A stretch of 64,000 nucleotides of DNA, taken from contig NZ_BNEL01000003.1 in the NCBI RefSeq assembly GCF_018327685.1, forward strand, positions 2,418,001 to 2,482,000. The letters run 5' to 3'. The notes beneath the pieces are model-generated. The model did no database searches, was not told the origin of the DNA, and was given only the letters and a program-made list of their open reading frames with translations. This DNA is from Streptomyces sp. TS71-3 (GTDB taxonomy: Bacteria > Actinomycetota > Actinomycetes > Streptomycetales > Streptomycetaceae). Shown here in pieces: positions 8,467-21,357 of this stretch (positions within the stretch are counted from its first letter, which is position 1; each line of letters opens with the position of its first letter). The position numbers and the translations under genes are program-made.

Positions 8467-9911
8467 GGCGGACCGGCCTGCGCCGTGGTCGCGACGCCGG
8501 CCGCCGCCGGTTCCAGGGAGCGGGCGGCCGGGCGGCGCACCGCGAGCGCGGCCCCGGCCGCCAGCAGGGCGATCGCGGCCAGGACGAACCAGCCGCGCCG
8601 GTAGGCGGCGAGCACCTCGTGCGGGGTGCCCGGGGTTCCGAGCACCCCGATCAGGACGGCGACTCCGAGGACCGACCCCACCTGCCGTGCCATGGTCATC
8701 ACGCCGGCCCCGGTGGCGAACCGGTGGGGCGGCAGCGCGGCGGCACCGGCCGCGGCGAGGGTGGGCAGCAGCAGGCCGGCCCCGACGCCGCCGATCAGGA
8801 AACCCGGCAGCATGGCCGTGGCGTAGTGCGGAGCGAGTCCCGCCGCGAGCGGCCACCAGCCGATGCCGGCGGCGAACAGCAGATTGCCGGCGGCGGATAC
8901 CGGACCCGGGCCGATCCGCCGGGTCAGCAGGCCGGAGACGGCCGCCACGCCGGGCACCATCAGCGGCCCGGGAGCGAGCGCGAGGCCGGTGCGCAGCGCC
9001 GAGTAGCCCCACACGTCCTGGCACCACAGCACGCACGACAGCGTCTCGCCGGCGAAGGCCAGGGTGAAGAGCAGGATCGACACGGCGGCAGGTGTGAAGG
9101 GCGTGCTGCGCAGGATCGCCGCCTCGATGACCGGCGAGGGATGGCGCCGCGACCGGAGCACGAAGGCGGCGAGCAGCACGGCCGCCGCGGCGAATCCGCC
9201 GGTCGTGCGCCCGTCGCTCCACCCCCAGTCGTCCCCCTTGACCAGGGCGAGCGACAGGGCGCCGACGGAGAGGGTGAGCAGGCCGGCACCGAGCAGGTCG
9301 GGACCGGACCCGGAGCGGTCCGCCGGCACCCGCGGCAGCAGGCGGACCCCGCACACCAGTGCCGCCACGCCGACCGGCAGGTTGATCAGGAACACCCAGC
9401 GCCAACTGGCCTGCACCAGCAGCCCGCCCAGCACGGGCCCGAGCGCCGCCGCCACGCCCGCGACGGAGCTCCACGCGCGTACCATGCCGGCCCTGCGCTG
9501 CGGTTCGGTGACCGCGAGCATGAGGGCGAGCGAGGTCGGCAGCAGGGCCGCTGCGCCGACGGCCTGGAGGCAGCGGGCGGCCACCAGCCATCCGACTCCG
9601 CCGGCGGCGGCACAGATCGCGGACCCGGTGATGAACAGCGCGAGGCCCCACAGGAAACCGGTGCGCTGCCCGTACCGGTCGGCCAGCCGGCCGGCCGGCA
9701 CCAGCAATGCGGCGAAGACGATGGCATAGGCGTTGAGCACCCAGGAAAGCGAGCCGAGCGAGACGCCTCTGAGATCGTGGCCGATATCGGGCAGCGCGAC
9801 GTTCACCACGAACAGGTCCACATTGGACACGAATACCGCGACGAATATCGTGGCCATGACGGCGATCTTGCGTATCGGACTCACGGGTCTGCCGACCGTC
9901 GACTTTCTCAT
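8448..9911 (-). CDS. MFS drug-exporter-type transporter (DHA2, 14 TM helices)
   Basis: A 487-residue integral membrane protein with about 14 hydrophobic segments. It carries the motif A loop GRLADRYGQRTGF and the antiporter motif C region SSVAGVAAALGPVLGGLL, both marks of proton-driven drug/metabolite exporters of the EmrB/QacA type. ATG 9911 was preferred to an upstream start at 9932. The C-terminal tail is encoded inside the 34-bp repeat array. It is divergent from the thioesterase-SDR-NRPS operon, so export of that cluster's product, or self-resistance, is the likely role. Confidence 0.88.
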   Translation of the reverse strand: MRKSTVGRPVSPIRKIAVMATIFVAVFVSNVDLFVVNVALPDIGHDLRGVSLGSLSWVLNAYAIVFAALLVPAGRLADRYGQRTGFLWGLALFITGSAICAAAGGVGWLVAARCLQAVGAAALLPTSLALMLAVTEPQRRAGMVRAWSSVAGVAAALGPVLGGLLVQASWRWVFLINLPVGVAALVCGVRLLPRVPADRSGSGPDLLGAGLLTLSVGALSLALVKGDDWGWSDGRTTGGFAAAAVLLAAFVLRSRRHPSPVIEAAILRSTPFTPAAVSILLFTLAFAGETLSCVLWCQDVWGYSALRTGLALAPGPLMVPGVAAVSGLLTRRIGPGPVSAAGNLLFAAGIGWWPLAAGLAPHYATAMLPGFLIGGVGAGLLLPTLAAAGAAALPPHRFATGAGVMTMARQVGSVLGVAVLIGVLGTPGTPHEVLAAYRRGWFVLAAIALLAAGAALAVRRPAARSLEPAAAGVATTAQAGPPRVPGA

Positions 9912-9946
9912 GCGCGGCAGGCTAGCGGTCAAGCGAGCAGCGCCGA

Positions 9947-9980
9947 GGTGGAAGAAATGCCCGCCACCGGGATTAAACCC
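9947..9980. other. 34-nt noncoding element, copy A
   Basis: GGTGGAAGAAATGC, CCGCCACCGG, GATTAAACCC. It matches copy B at 34483-34516 at 31 of 34 positions. Both lie outside known genes and contain a GGTGG/CCACC dyad followed by a short GGG/CCC or CCGG dyad. Copy A sits 35 bp before the start of the MFS gene and 188 bp before the thioesterase gene. It could be a structured RNA, a protein site, or a ribosome-binding site plus ATG of a tiny peptide. Confidence 0.6.
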
Positions 9981-10168
9981 CTGGTCCGGGAGCGTGAGGC
10001 GTCGGAAGATCGGCCGTCATCAATTATTCCGTCAGCATGAGGAAATAGTCCGGCCATTCGGGCATCGCTATATCTACTGGCCGGCGTCTAAGGTGACGGC
10101 TGTCGCCGCTGCGGAACCTCATTTCCGGGTGGAAGTGTCCCGGACAGTGCCGAGGAGTTATCGCGGAC

Positions 10169-10921
10169 ATGCCCCTTGAGAATAACGAACTGCCCTTGGT
10201 CTGCCTTCCGTTCGCCGGGGGCGGAGCGAGTTTCTTCCACCCATGGAACCGCATGGGCCTGAGCGGGGTGGTGGCGGTACCGCTCCAGCTGCCGGGCCGC
10301 GAGCGCCGGCTGGCCGAGAGACCGTACCGGGACCTGCACGCCGCGGCGGACGGGTTGCTCCCGGCCACGCTGGAGGCGGCGGCGGGCGGTCCGGTGGCCC
10401 TGTTCGGACACTGCTTCCTCGGCGCCGTGCTCGCCTACGAGCTCGCCCGGCGCCTCACCGACACCGCTCGCAACGACGTGGTGCACCTTTTCGTCAGCGC
10501 CGCGCGCCCGCCCACCGCCGGCCCCGTCAGCGACGTGTCGGGGCTGACGGACGACGCGTTCCTCGCCCACGTCGAGAAGACGACCGGCTACCGGCACGCC
10601 GCGTTCGACAGCCCGGAACTGCGGGAACTGCTGCTGCCGGCCCTTCGCGCCGATTTCGCGATGGACGAGGGCTACACGCCGCTCGGTGCCGACCCGCTCG
10701 ACGTCCCGGTGACCGCGGTGGCGGCCTCGGACGACTCGTTCGTCTCCCGTGACGAGGTGGCCAGGTGGGCGGACATGACCACCGCCGGCTTCTCCATGGC
10801 CGAGCTGCCCGGCGAGCACATGTACCTGGCGGACGACCCGGGGCCGTTGCTCGAACTGATCTCCGCGACGGTCGGTGCCGGCCGCCTCCGATCCGAAAGG
10901 CCCGCCGATGGGACTCCATGA
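10169..10921 (+). CDS. Type II thioesterase with Cys nucleophile (NRPS-associated)
   Basis: A 250-residue alpha/beta-hydrolase thioesterase that normally clears misloaded carrier proteins. Family marks are LVCLPFAGGGASFFHPW, VPLQLPGRERR, the nucleophile elbow LFGHCFLGAVLAYELAR, the Asp region AASDDSFVS and the His of PGEHMYL. The elbow is unusual: the catalytic serine of GHSxG is Cys82, and the glycine is one residue later (GHCFLG). The stop overlaps the start of the SDR gene by 14 bases, and the NRPS follows, so the three form one operon. A proofreading or product-releasing role on the synthetase is inferred from context. Confidence 0.88.
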   Translation: MPLENNELPLVCLPFAGGGASFFHPWNRMGLSGVVAVPLQLPGRERRLAERPYRDLHAAADGLLPATLEAAAGGPVALFGHCFLGAVLAYELARRLTDTARNDVVHLFVSAARPPTAGPVSDVSGLTDDAFLAHVEKTTGYRHAAFDSPELRELLLPALRADFAMDEGYTPLGADPLDVPVTAVAASDDSFVSRDEVARWADMTTAGFSMAELPGEHMYLADDPGPLLELISATVGAGRLRSERPADGTP

Positions 10922-11732
10922 CAGGACCGTGGTGATCACGGGGGCGGCCAGGGGAATCGGCCGTGCCTGCGCGGTGCGTGCGGCCGAGGAGGGCGCGGAC
11001 GTCGTCCTCATCGACATCTGCGGCGACCTGCCCGCGGTCCCCTACCCTCTGGCTTCCGCCGAGCAGTTGGAGAACACCGCACGTCTGTGCCGCAAGAACG
11101 GTGCGTCCGTGCTCGTCGAGACCGCGGACGTCAGCTCGCGTTCCGCCGTGCGGTCGGCCGTCACGGCCGCGGTGGACAGGTTCGGGCGGATCGACGTCCT
11201 GATCAACAACGCGGGCATCGGGGCGCCGTCGGGGCGGCCGGCCCACGAGTTCACCGAGGAGGAGTGGCGCGTCCTGCTGGACGTGAACCTCTCCGGGCCG
11301 TGGCGCATGATCGCAGCGGTCGCACCCGTCATGATCGCCCAGCGGTCGGGCAGCATCGTCAACGTCGCGTCGACCGCCGGCCTGGTCGGCTACCGCCACT
11401 TCGCCGGATACGTCGCGTCCAAGCACGGGCTGGTCGGCCTGACCAGGGCAGCCGCGTTGGACTACGCGCCGATGAACGTCCGGGTCAACGCGCTGTGTCC
11501 CGGCCCGGTGCGAGACGATCCGGCCGTCGACGGCCAGATGGCCGCCGTCGTCGCCGAGTCACTCGGTATCAGCACCGAGGAGCAGGAGGCCGTCGACCTG
11601 GCGTCGGTCGCGATGAGCTCGCTGGTCGACCCGGCCGACTTGGCCGGCGCCGCGATCTGGCTGGCCGGCGACGACTCCCGCAAGGTCACCGGAACGGTCG
11701 TCGCGGTGGACGCCGGCTTCTCCGCCCACTGA
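10908..11732 (+). CDS. SDR oxidoreductase of the mycofactocin-coupled type
   Basis: A 274-residue short-chain dehydrogenase. The Rossmann motif TGAARGIG (11-18), NNAG, Ser155 and the YxxxK pair Y168/K172 are all present, so it should be active. Between the second beta strand and the following helix it carries the extra segment DICGDLPAVPYPLASAEQL. This is the hallmark of SDRs whose NAD is buried and re-oxidised through mycofactocin. ATG 10908 overlaps the thioesterase gene. Lying between a thioesterase and an NRPS, it may oxidise the beta-hydroxyl of carrier-bound threonine, or a free product. No mycofactocin genes are in this window. Confidence 0.88.
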   Translation: MGLHDRTVVITGAARGIGRACAVRAAEEGADVVLIDICGDLPAVPYPLASAEQLENTARLCRKNGASVLVETADVSSRSAVRSAVTAAVDRFGRIDVLINNAGIGAPSGRPAHEFTEEEWRVLLDVNLSGPWRMIAAVAPVMIAQRSGSIVNVASTAGLVGYRHFAGYVASKHGLVGLTRAAALDYAPMNVRVNALCPGPVRDDPAVDGQMAAVVAESLGISTEEQEAVDLASVAMSSLVDPADLAGAAIWLAGDDSRKVTGTVVAVDAGFSAH

Positions 11733-11762
11733 GCCTCCCTCCAGCCTCACCTGAAGGAGCAC

Positions 11763-15812
<4,050 letters not shown>

Positions 15813-15830
15813 CCGTCAGGGGTGAGGTGA

Positions 15831-15875
15831 CCAGCCAGCCAGCCAGCCAGCCAGCCAACCCGCCCGCCCGCCCGC
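15831..15875. repeat. CCAG/CGCC microsatellite between convergent genes
   Basis: About six CCAG units (15831-15855) run into a CGCC run. It lies in the 77-bp gap between the NRPS and sulfatase stops. No function is visible. Confidence 0.8.
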
Positions 15876-15889
15876 ACCGGGCCCGGCCG

Positions 15890-17236
15890 TCACGGCTCCG
15901 TGCGGGCCGGCCTCGCCGTGATCGTCGGACCCGGCTCGCCGGATTCGACGATCCTCTCGGTCAGCAGCCGGCGCAGTTCCGCCCGGACCTGCTCCAGTGC
16001 CGGATCGCCGACGAGGTTGGCCAGCTCGTCCGGGTCGGCCCGGAGGTCGTAGAGGTAGGTCTCCTCGTACTCGTCCGCGTGCGTGTCGTTCCACGCGTCG
16101 AGGCCGGGCGCGGTGACGCCGTACTTCCACCGGTGGGTGCGCAGCGCCCGGCCCACCTCGGACTCGCTGATCTGGATGAGCACCTCCTGCCGCCATGCGG
16201 AGCCCTCGCCGCGCAGGAGGGGCAGCAGCGACCGTCCCTGCATCCGGGGCGGTACCTGGATGCCCGCTGCCTCCAGCAGCGTGGGCGGAAGGTCCACATG
16301 GCCGACGAGGTCCGCAAGCCGGACGCCGCCGGCGATGCCGGGTCCTCGCAGGACGGTCGGTACGCGGATGGAGGCGTCGTGCAGGCTGCGTTTGTACTCG
16401 CCGTTGCGGGTCTTGAAATGGCAGCCGTGATCGGAGGTGAACAGGATGACGGTGTCGTCCAGGCGGCCACCCCGCTCCAGGGTCTCCACGATGCGCGCGA
16501 GCACCTCGTCGAGACGGCGGACCATTCCGTAGTAGCCCGGCAGGTGTTCTTTCCAGTTGCCGCCGCCCAGGGCCGCGAGGTCCGGGGGGACCCAGGGGGT
16601 GCCGTAGCGCTCGCTGTAGCCCGCGGGCGCCGGGTAGTCGTCGCGGGAGTTCTGGTGGTGGGGCTCCAGGAAGGACAGGAAGAGGAAGAACGGGCGGTCG
16701 CGGTCCCGGTCGATGAAGTCGATCGCGGCGGTGCCCAGGGCGTCGGCGCGGTAGCCGTCGAAGTGGTGCCGGGCGCCGTCCTCGTCGTACAGGGTGGTCT
16801 CGTAGGCGTCGGAGGTGAACTCCAGCAGGTTCGCGGCGAGCCAGTGCTCGTAGCCCGCGCGATCCTCCTCGGGCACCGGGCCCTGGGTGTGATCGCCCGC
16901 CAGGTGCCACTTGCCGATGTAGCCGGTGTCGTATCCGGCGTCCCGGAACGAACGGGCGAGGGTGGGGACGTCCCGGCGCATCGTCAGGCCGTTGCGGAAG
17001 GCGCCGGTGTTCGTCGGGTACAGGCCGGTCTGGAGGCTCGCCCGGGAGGGCGCGCACACCGGCTGGTTCGCGAAGGAGTTGTCCACGCTCACCCCCTCGC
17101 GGGCGAGGCGGTCGAGGGTGGGCGTGAGGCCCATGGGGTTGCCGTGCAGTCCGGTGGTGTCCCACCGTTGCTGGTCGGTGAAGAAGACCAGGACGTTCGG
17201 GCGGCGGCACGGCGAGGGGGTGGACGCGGCAGGCAT
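15890..17236 (-). CDS. Sulfatase (alkaline-phosphatase superfamily)
   Basis: A 448-residue arylsulfatase-type enzyme. The sulfatase signature CAPSRASLQTG starts at Cys61, which would be converted to formylglycine. The metal-binding residues are visible in VLVFFTDQQRWD (D21) and FTSDHGCHFKTRN, with further landmarks at GYIGKWHL and FLEPHH. No signal peptide is seen, so it probably acts in the cytoplasm on imported sulfated sugars. ATG 17236 was chosen over the in-frame upstream start at 17356. It is divergent from the ROK repressor, and the shared promoter holds operator copy 1 of a three-site set. With the ABC importer downstream this suggests use of a sulfated glycan or glycoside. Confidence 0.88.
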   Translation of the reverse strand: MPAASTPSPCRRPNVLVFFTDQQRWDTTGLHGNPMGLTPTLDRLAREGVSVDNSFANQPVCAPSRASLQTGLYPTNTGAFRNGLTMRRDVPTLARSFRDAGYDTGYIGKWHLAGDHTQGPVPEEDRAGYEHWLAANLLEFTSDAYETTLYDEDGARHHFDGYRADALGTAAIDFIDRDRDRPFFLFLSFLEPHHQNSRDDYPAPAGYSERYGTPWVPPDLAALGGGNWKEHLPGYYGMVRRLDEVLARIVETLERGGRLDDTVILFTSDHGCHFKTRNGEYKRSLHDASIRVPTVLRGPGIAGGVRLADLVGHVDLPPTLLEAAGIQVPPRMQGRSLLPLLRGEGSAWRQEVLIQISESEVGRALRTHRWKYGVTAPGLDAWNDTHADEYEETYLYDLRADPDELANLVGDPALEQVRAELRRLLTERIVESGEPGPTITARPARTEP

Positions 17237-17256
17237 GTTCACGGGCCCTTCCCTAG

Positions 17257-17279
17257 TTAAATAACCGACGTTAATTAAA
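17257..17279. promoter_or_regulatory. Probable ROK operator, copy 1
   Basis: TTAAATAACCGA-CGTTAATTAAA, an AT-rich imperfect palindrome in GC-rich DNA. It matches copies at 18772-18794 (16/23) and 25235-25257 (18/23, other strand). It lies between the divergent sulfatase and ROK genes. Confidence 0.75.
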
Positions 17280-17373
17280 TAGCGCTGAGTTAGACTCCCA
17301 GGCGCGTGTCGGGAGGTCAAGGGCCCTCCGCGCGCAGCCGTGGGCCACGCAGCCAAGAGGAGCGTCCCCTGTC

Positions 17374-18639
17374 ATGTCCGGTGACATCGCCACGTCGGCC
17401 TCCGCCCGGCGGGTCAACGCGGCCCATGTCCTTGAGGAGTTGCGCGAGAGGTCCCCGCAGGGCGTGGCCATGTCCTCGAACGAGCTGATGGACGCGACGG
17501 GGATGTCGCGGCCCACCGTGCTCGCCGCGGCCCAGCACCTCGTGCGGCTCGGCTGGGTCCGGGAGAGCTCCGATCGCACCGAGGGCCGCTCGGCGGGACG
17601 AGGCCGCCCCGCACGGTTCTTCTCCTTCGCCGCGGCCGCCGGGCACGTTCTGGGCATCGACATCGGAGCGCACAGCGTCAGGGTCGCACTCGCGGATCTG
17701 CACGGCGTTCCCGCCAGGGAGGGGCGCCGGCCGTTCGACGATCCCTCCATCGGCGCCGAGCAGCGCATCGAGTCGGTGCGCGAGCTCGCGGTCGAGACGG
17801 TGCGGGCGGCCGGTCTGGAGCCCGGCCAGGTGCTGGCCGTCGGCGTCGGCACCAGCGGCACGGTCGACGAGGCCGGCGTGGTGCGGCTGCGCACCGGCAT
17901 CCCGGGCTTTCTCGGCGTCGACCTCCGCGCCGAGCTGGCCCGGGACTTCGGCGACCACGTCTACGTGGAGAACGACTGCAACCTCGCCCTCGTCGGCGAG
18001 CGCTGGCGGGGCTGCGCCGGGGGCTCGAAGGACGTGGTCTGCCTGCTGGCGGGGGAGCGGCTCGGCGTCGGACTGTGCACCGGCGGCACCCTGGTGCGCG
18101 GCCACCGGAACGGCGCCCGCGACCTCGGGTTCCTCTCGCTGATGGGCGGTTACTCCGACGCGGACGCCATCGCGGCGAAGGTCCGCGAGAGGGGGGTGCT
18201 GCTGGTGGCGGAGCTGTCGGCGCGCGGCAGGCAGCCGCGTGCCGGCGCACCGGGCTCGGAGTTGTACGCGCTCTCCGATGGGGATCCGCGCCGGGTGACC
18301 GCGCGCGGGGTCTTCGAGGCGGCTCGCCGCGGTGACCCCGCCATGGCCGGGATCCTCGACGACGGGCTGGCCGCCGCAGCCCGCGCGCTCGCCACCCTGT
18401 CCATGCTCATGGCCCCCGAACTCGCCGTGATCTCCGGTGCCATCGCCGCCGCCGGCGACGTCCTGCTCCCGCCGCTGCGCCGCAGACTCGACGACCTCGC
18501 GCCGAACCCTCCGCGTCTGGAGGCCTCCCCGCTGCGAGAGAGCGCCGTGGTCACCGGTGCCGTACGGCTGGCCCTGGACGCCGCCCAGTCGCACTTCCTG
18601 GACCGGCTCGTGCCGGCGCCGGCCCACCGCGCGGGATGA
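17374..18639 (+). CDS. ROK-family transcriptional repressor without zinc motif
   Basis: A 421-residue NagC/XylR-type repressor. The N-terminal winged helix contains MSSNELMDATGMSRPTVLAA (about 32-52). The sugar-kinase-like ROK domain begins at GHVLGIDIGAHSVRVALAD and includes GVGTSGTVDEAG and VYVENDCNLALVGE. The usual HxxxC..CxCGxxGCxE zinc motif is absent; the corresponding part reads GARDLGFLSLMGG, so signal binding may differ from classical members. It faces the sulfatase gene and precedes the ABC transporter operon. Three copies of an AT-rich palindrome at its own promoter, the transporter promoter and the AraC promoter are its probable targets. Confidence 0.88.
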   Translation: MSGDIATSASARRVNAAHVLEELRERSPQGVAMSSNELMDATGMSRPTVLAAAQHLVRLGWVRESSDRTEGRSAGRGRPARFFSFAAAAGHVLGIDIGAHSVRVALADLHGVPAREGRRPFDDPSIGAEQRIESVRELAVETVRAAGLEPGQVLAVGVGTSGTVDEAGVVRLRTGIPGFLGVDLRAELARDFGDHVYVENDCNLALVGERWRGCAGGSKDVVCLLAGERLGVGLCTGGTLVRGHRNGARDLGFLSLMGGYSDADAIAAKVRERGVLLVAELSARGRQPRAGAPGSELYALSDGDPRRVTARGVFEAARRGDPAMAGILDDGLAAAARALATLSMLMAPELAVISGAIAAAGDVLLPPLRRRLDDLAPNPPRLEASPLRESAVVTGAVRLALDAAQSHFLDRLVPAPAHRAG

Positions 18640-18771
18640 GTTCGAGCACCGACACGAGTGACCCGCGCACATCGGCCGACTCGCGCGCACCGGACGATCC
18701 GGGCACACCGCAACCGCTCGCGCGCACCCCTTGACCCCCGCGCCGCCCCCCTGCAAACCTGTCGTCACGCA

Positions 18772-18794
18772 TTTACTAAGAGTCGTTAATTTAT
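18772..18794. promoter_or_regulatory. Probable ROK operator, copy 2
   Basis: TTTACTAAGAGT-CGTTAATTTAT just upstream of the ABC transporter operon. It shares the pattern TTWAMTAA, four variable bases, CGYTRATTWA with copies 1 and 3. It overlaps the in-frame ATG at 18793, which argues for the downstream GTG start. Confidence 0.75.
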
Positions 18795-18828
18795 GGCTGC
18801 CAAGGAGCAAGCACACCCAGGAGGCAGC

Positions 18829-20394
18829 GTGCCTGCACCACTTCACCGACCGTCGCGGCGTTCCGTCCTGGCCGCGGGCGCGGGACTCGCGCTCGGTACG
18901 GGCCCGCTCTCCGCCTGCCGCAGCGCCGTCGCGGAGCAGCGGGGAACGGGCGGTGGACCGCGGAGCGGCGGCACCCTGCACATGGTCCAGGGAGCGGACA
19001 TCCTGCCCGCGTTCCTGCTCTCGCAGATCAATCCGAACTTCTCGCTGAGCCGCACCGTCTTCAACACGCTCACCGAGCTCGACCACAGGACCCTCCGCCC
19101 CAGGCCCTCGCTCGCCACGAGCTGGAGGGTGTCGGGCGACGGGCGGACGTACGTGTTCCGGCTGCGCGACGACGTCACGTTCCACTCGGGCCGCCCCTTC
19201 GGACCCGACGACGTCGTGTTCGTCCTCGACTACCTGACCAGGGACACCACCAGCTCGCAGGTCAAGCACGTGGCCCAGCAGATCACGTCGGCCGGGCGGA
19301 CCGGGGACCACGAGGTCACCATCCGCTTCGGGGCGCCCGTCAGCAACGTCTGGGACATGTTCGAGATGATGGTCCTCATCGACCGCGAGTCGGTGTCCGA
19401 CCTGGCCTCGGGCAGCCGGATGATCGGCACCGGCCCCTTCGCCGTCGAGTCCTACAGGCCCGGCGCCTCCGTCTCGCTGAAGCGCAACCACCGCTACTTC
19501 AAACCGGGCCGCCCGTTCCTGGACGCCGTCGAGATCGCCATCATCACGCAGTCCTCGTCCGCCGTGGCCTCGCTCCGTTCGGGGCAGGCCCATCTGGCGC
19601 TCGATCTGGCCCCCCTCGACGCCGCCGGCATCCGCGACCGGCCGGGGTTCCGCCTGGTGCAGTCCGACGCCGACGACCTCACCTTCTACATCGGTGCCAA
19701 CGTTGAGGTCCCGCCGCTCGACAGGACCGAGGTGCGGCAGGCCATCGCCTGGGCGGTCGACCGGGAGCGGATACTCGACCAGGCGCTCGGCGGCATCGGC
19801 CGGCCGAGCAGCCTGCCGTGGTCACCCAGCTCGCCCGCCTGGGACGCGGACGCCGCGGCGTCCTACACGCTCCACCCGGCCGAGGCGAAGCGCCTGCTGC
19901 GCCAGGGCGGCGCGCGAGGCGCCAAGGTCGGTCTCTACTACAGCAACACCCTCGCCACGAACGCCGCCATCGCGCAGATCGTGCAGGCCAACCTGGCGGA
20001 CGTCGGCCTCGTGTGCCGGCTCCAGCCGATGCAGGACGCGGAGTTCCAGAAGCTGTTCGTGAGCGGGAAGATCCCCGGACTCTTCGTCAACGGCCACGGG
20101 TTCGGGCAGCTGACCCCGTCGACTCTCGTCAAGGGCGCCTGGCCCTTCAACGCCCAGAAGAACTCCTCCAACTTCGCAAGCCGCGACTACAGCCGCCTGG
20201 CGGAGAAGGCCTGGACCGGCACGGGTGACGCGCTTGCAGCCGCGTACCGGGACCTGAACCGGCTCTTCCTCAAGGAGCAGTTCGCCATCGACCTGGTCAA
20301 CAGCACCCACACCTATGCCGTCCAGGCATCGCTCGAAGGGCTGGCATGGACGATGTACGACTACCTCGACCTCGACAACGCCTACCTGGCCTGA
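18829..20394 (+). CDS. ABC substrate-binding lipoprotein, SBP family 5 (oligopeptide/oligosaccharide type)
   Basis: A 521-residue extracellular solute-binding protein. The N-terminus is a Tat lipoprotein signal: twin arginine in PSRRSVLAAGAGLALGTGPLSAC with the lipobox LSAC. The mature part follows family 5 closely: LATSWRVSGDGRTYVFRLRDDVTFHSGRPF, IGTGPFAVESYRPG and VRQAIAWAVDRERI. GTG 18829 has AGGAGG 4 bases upstream and lies clear of the operator; the ATG at 18793 does not. It is the first gene of a four-gene operon with two permeases and a fused ATPase. With the sulfatase next door, uptake of a sulfated glycan fragment is a reasonable guess; peptides are equally possible from the family alone. 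Confidence 0.9.
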   Translation: MPAPLHRPSRRSVLAAGAGLALGTGPLSACRSAVAEQRGTGGGPRSGGTLHMVQGADILPAFLLSQINPNFSLSRTVFNTLTELDHRTLRPRPSLATSWRVSGDGRTYVFRLRDDVTFHSGRPFGPDDVVFVLDYLTRDTTSSQVKHVAQQITSAGRTGDHEVTIRFGAPVSNVWDMFEMMVLIDRESVSDLASGSRMIGTGPFAVESYRPGASVSLKRNHRYFKPGRPFLDAVEIAIITQSSSAVASLRSGQAHLALDLAPLDAAGIRDRPGFRLVQSDADDLTFYIGANVEVPPLDRTEVRQAIAWAVDRERILDQALGGIGRPSSLPWSPSSPAWDADAAASYTLHPAEAKRLLRQGGARGAKVGLYYSNTLATNAAIAQIVQANLADVGLVCRLQPMQDAEFQKLFVSGKIPGLFVNGHGFGQLTPSTLVKGAWPFNAQKNSSNFASRDYSRLAEKAWTGTGDALAAAYRDLNRLFLKEQFAIDLVNSTHTYAVQASLEGLAWTMYDYLDLDNAYLA

Positions 20395-20406
20395 GAGAGG
20401 AAGCCC

Positions 20407-21357
20407 ATGCTGCGCTACGCGCTCCGGCGCGTCCCCTCCGCCCTCCTGGTCCTGCTCATCGCGTCCGTCGTGATCTTCGGCGTTCTGCACCTGGCACCCG
20501 GAGACCCCGCGGTGATCGCCGCCGGCCCGGACGCCCCGCCCAGGACCGTCGAGGCCGTCCGGCACCAGCTGGGCCTGGACACCTCCCTGCCCCACCAGTA
20601 CCTGAGCTGGCTGCGCGGCGCCGTGACCGGTGACTTCGGAGAGTCCTACATCCGGGGCCTGCCCGTCTCCACCCTCATCGGCAACGGCCTCGGCAACACG
20701 CTGGAGCTGACCCTCGGGGCGATCGTCCTGGCCATCGGCCTCGGCGGCACGGCCGGGCTCACCCTCTCCGCGGCCCGGGGCCGCATCGTCCGCTCGGCGA
20801 CCGCCGCACTCACGGCGCTCGCGTTCGCGATGCCGCCGTACGTCACCGGCGTGCTGCTCGTGATGGTGTTCGCCATCACCAACCGGATCCTGCCCGCCGG
20901 CGGCCATGCGTCGCTGCTCGCGGACCCGGAGATCGGCGTCCAGTACCTGATCATGCCCGCCTTCGCGCTGGCTCTGCCCGCCGCCGCGACCCTCGCCCGG
21001 TTCCTGTCCGCCTCGATCCGCCGCGTGTACGACGAGGAGTTCATCCGCACCGGGACGGCGAAGGGCCTACGGCCGCGGCGGATCGTGCTGCGCCACGCGC
21101 TGCCGAACGCGCTGCCGCCGGTGGTGACCGTCCTCGGCATCCAGGTCGGCCAGATGCTCGGGGGAGCGATCGTGGTGGAGGCCATCTTCGCCTGGCCGGG
21201 CGTGGGCCAGCTCATCATCGACTCCCTCAAGACCAGCGACTACGTCGTCGTGCAGAGCCTGCTGCTGATCTCGGTCACGGTGTTCGTCCTCCTGCAGACC
21301 CTCACCGAGCTGCTGCACGCCGTCATCGACCCCCGACTCAGGCTGGAGCGAGCATGA
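20407..21357 (+). CDS. ABC permease, DppB type
   Basis: A 316-residue permease with six membrane helices. It begins with the family start MLRYALRRVPSALLVLLIASVVIFGVLHLAPGDP. The cytoplasmic EAA loop for contact with the ATPase is at RTGTAKGLRPRRIVLRHALPNALPP. It forms the channel with the next gene, which overlaps it by 4 bases (ATGA). Confidence 0.92.
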   Translation: MLRYALRRVPSALLVLLIASVVIFGVLHLAPGDPAVIAAGPDAPPRTVEAVRHQLGLDTSLPHQYLSWLRGAVTGDFGESYIRGLPVSTLIGNGLGNTLELTLGAIVLAIGLGGTAGLTLSAARGRIVRSATAALTALAFAMPPYVTGVLLVMVFAITNRILPAGGHASLLADPEIGVQYLIMPAFALALPAAATLARFLSASIRRVYDEEFIRTGTAKGLRPRRIVLRHALPNALPPVVTVLGIQVGQMLGGAIVVEAIFAWPGVGQLIIDSLKTSDYVVVQSLLLISVTVFVLLQTLTELLHAVIDPRLRLERA

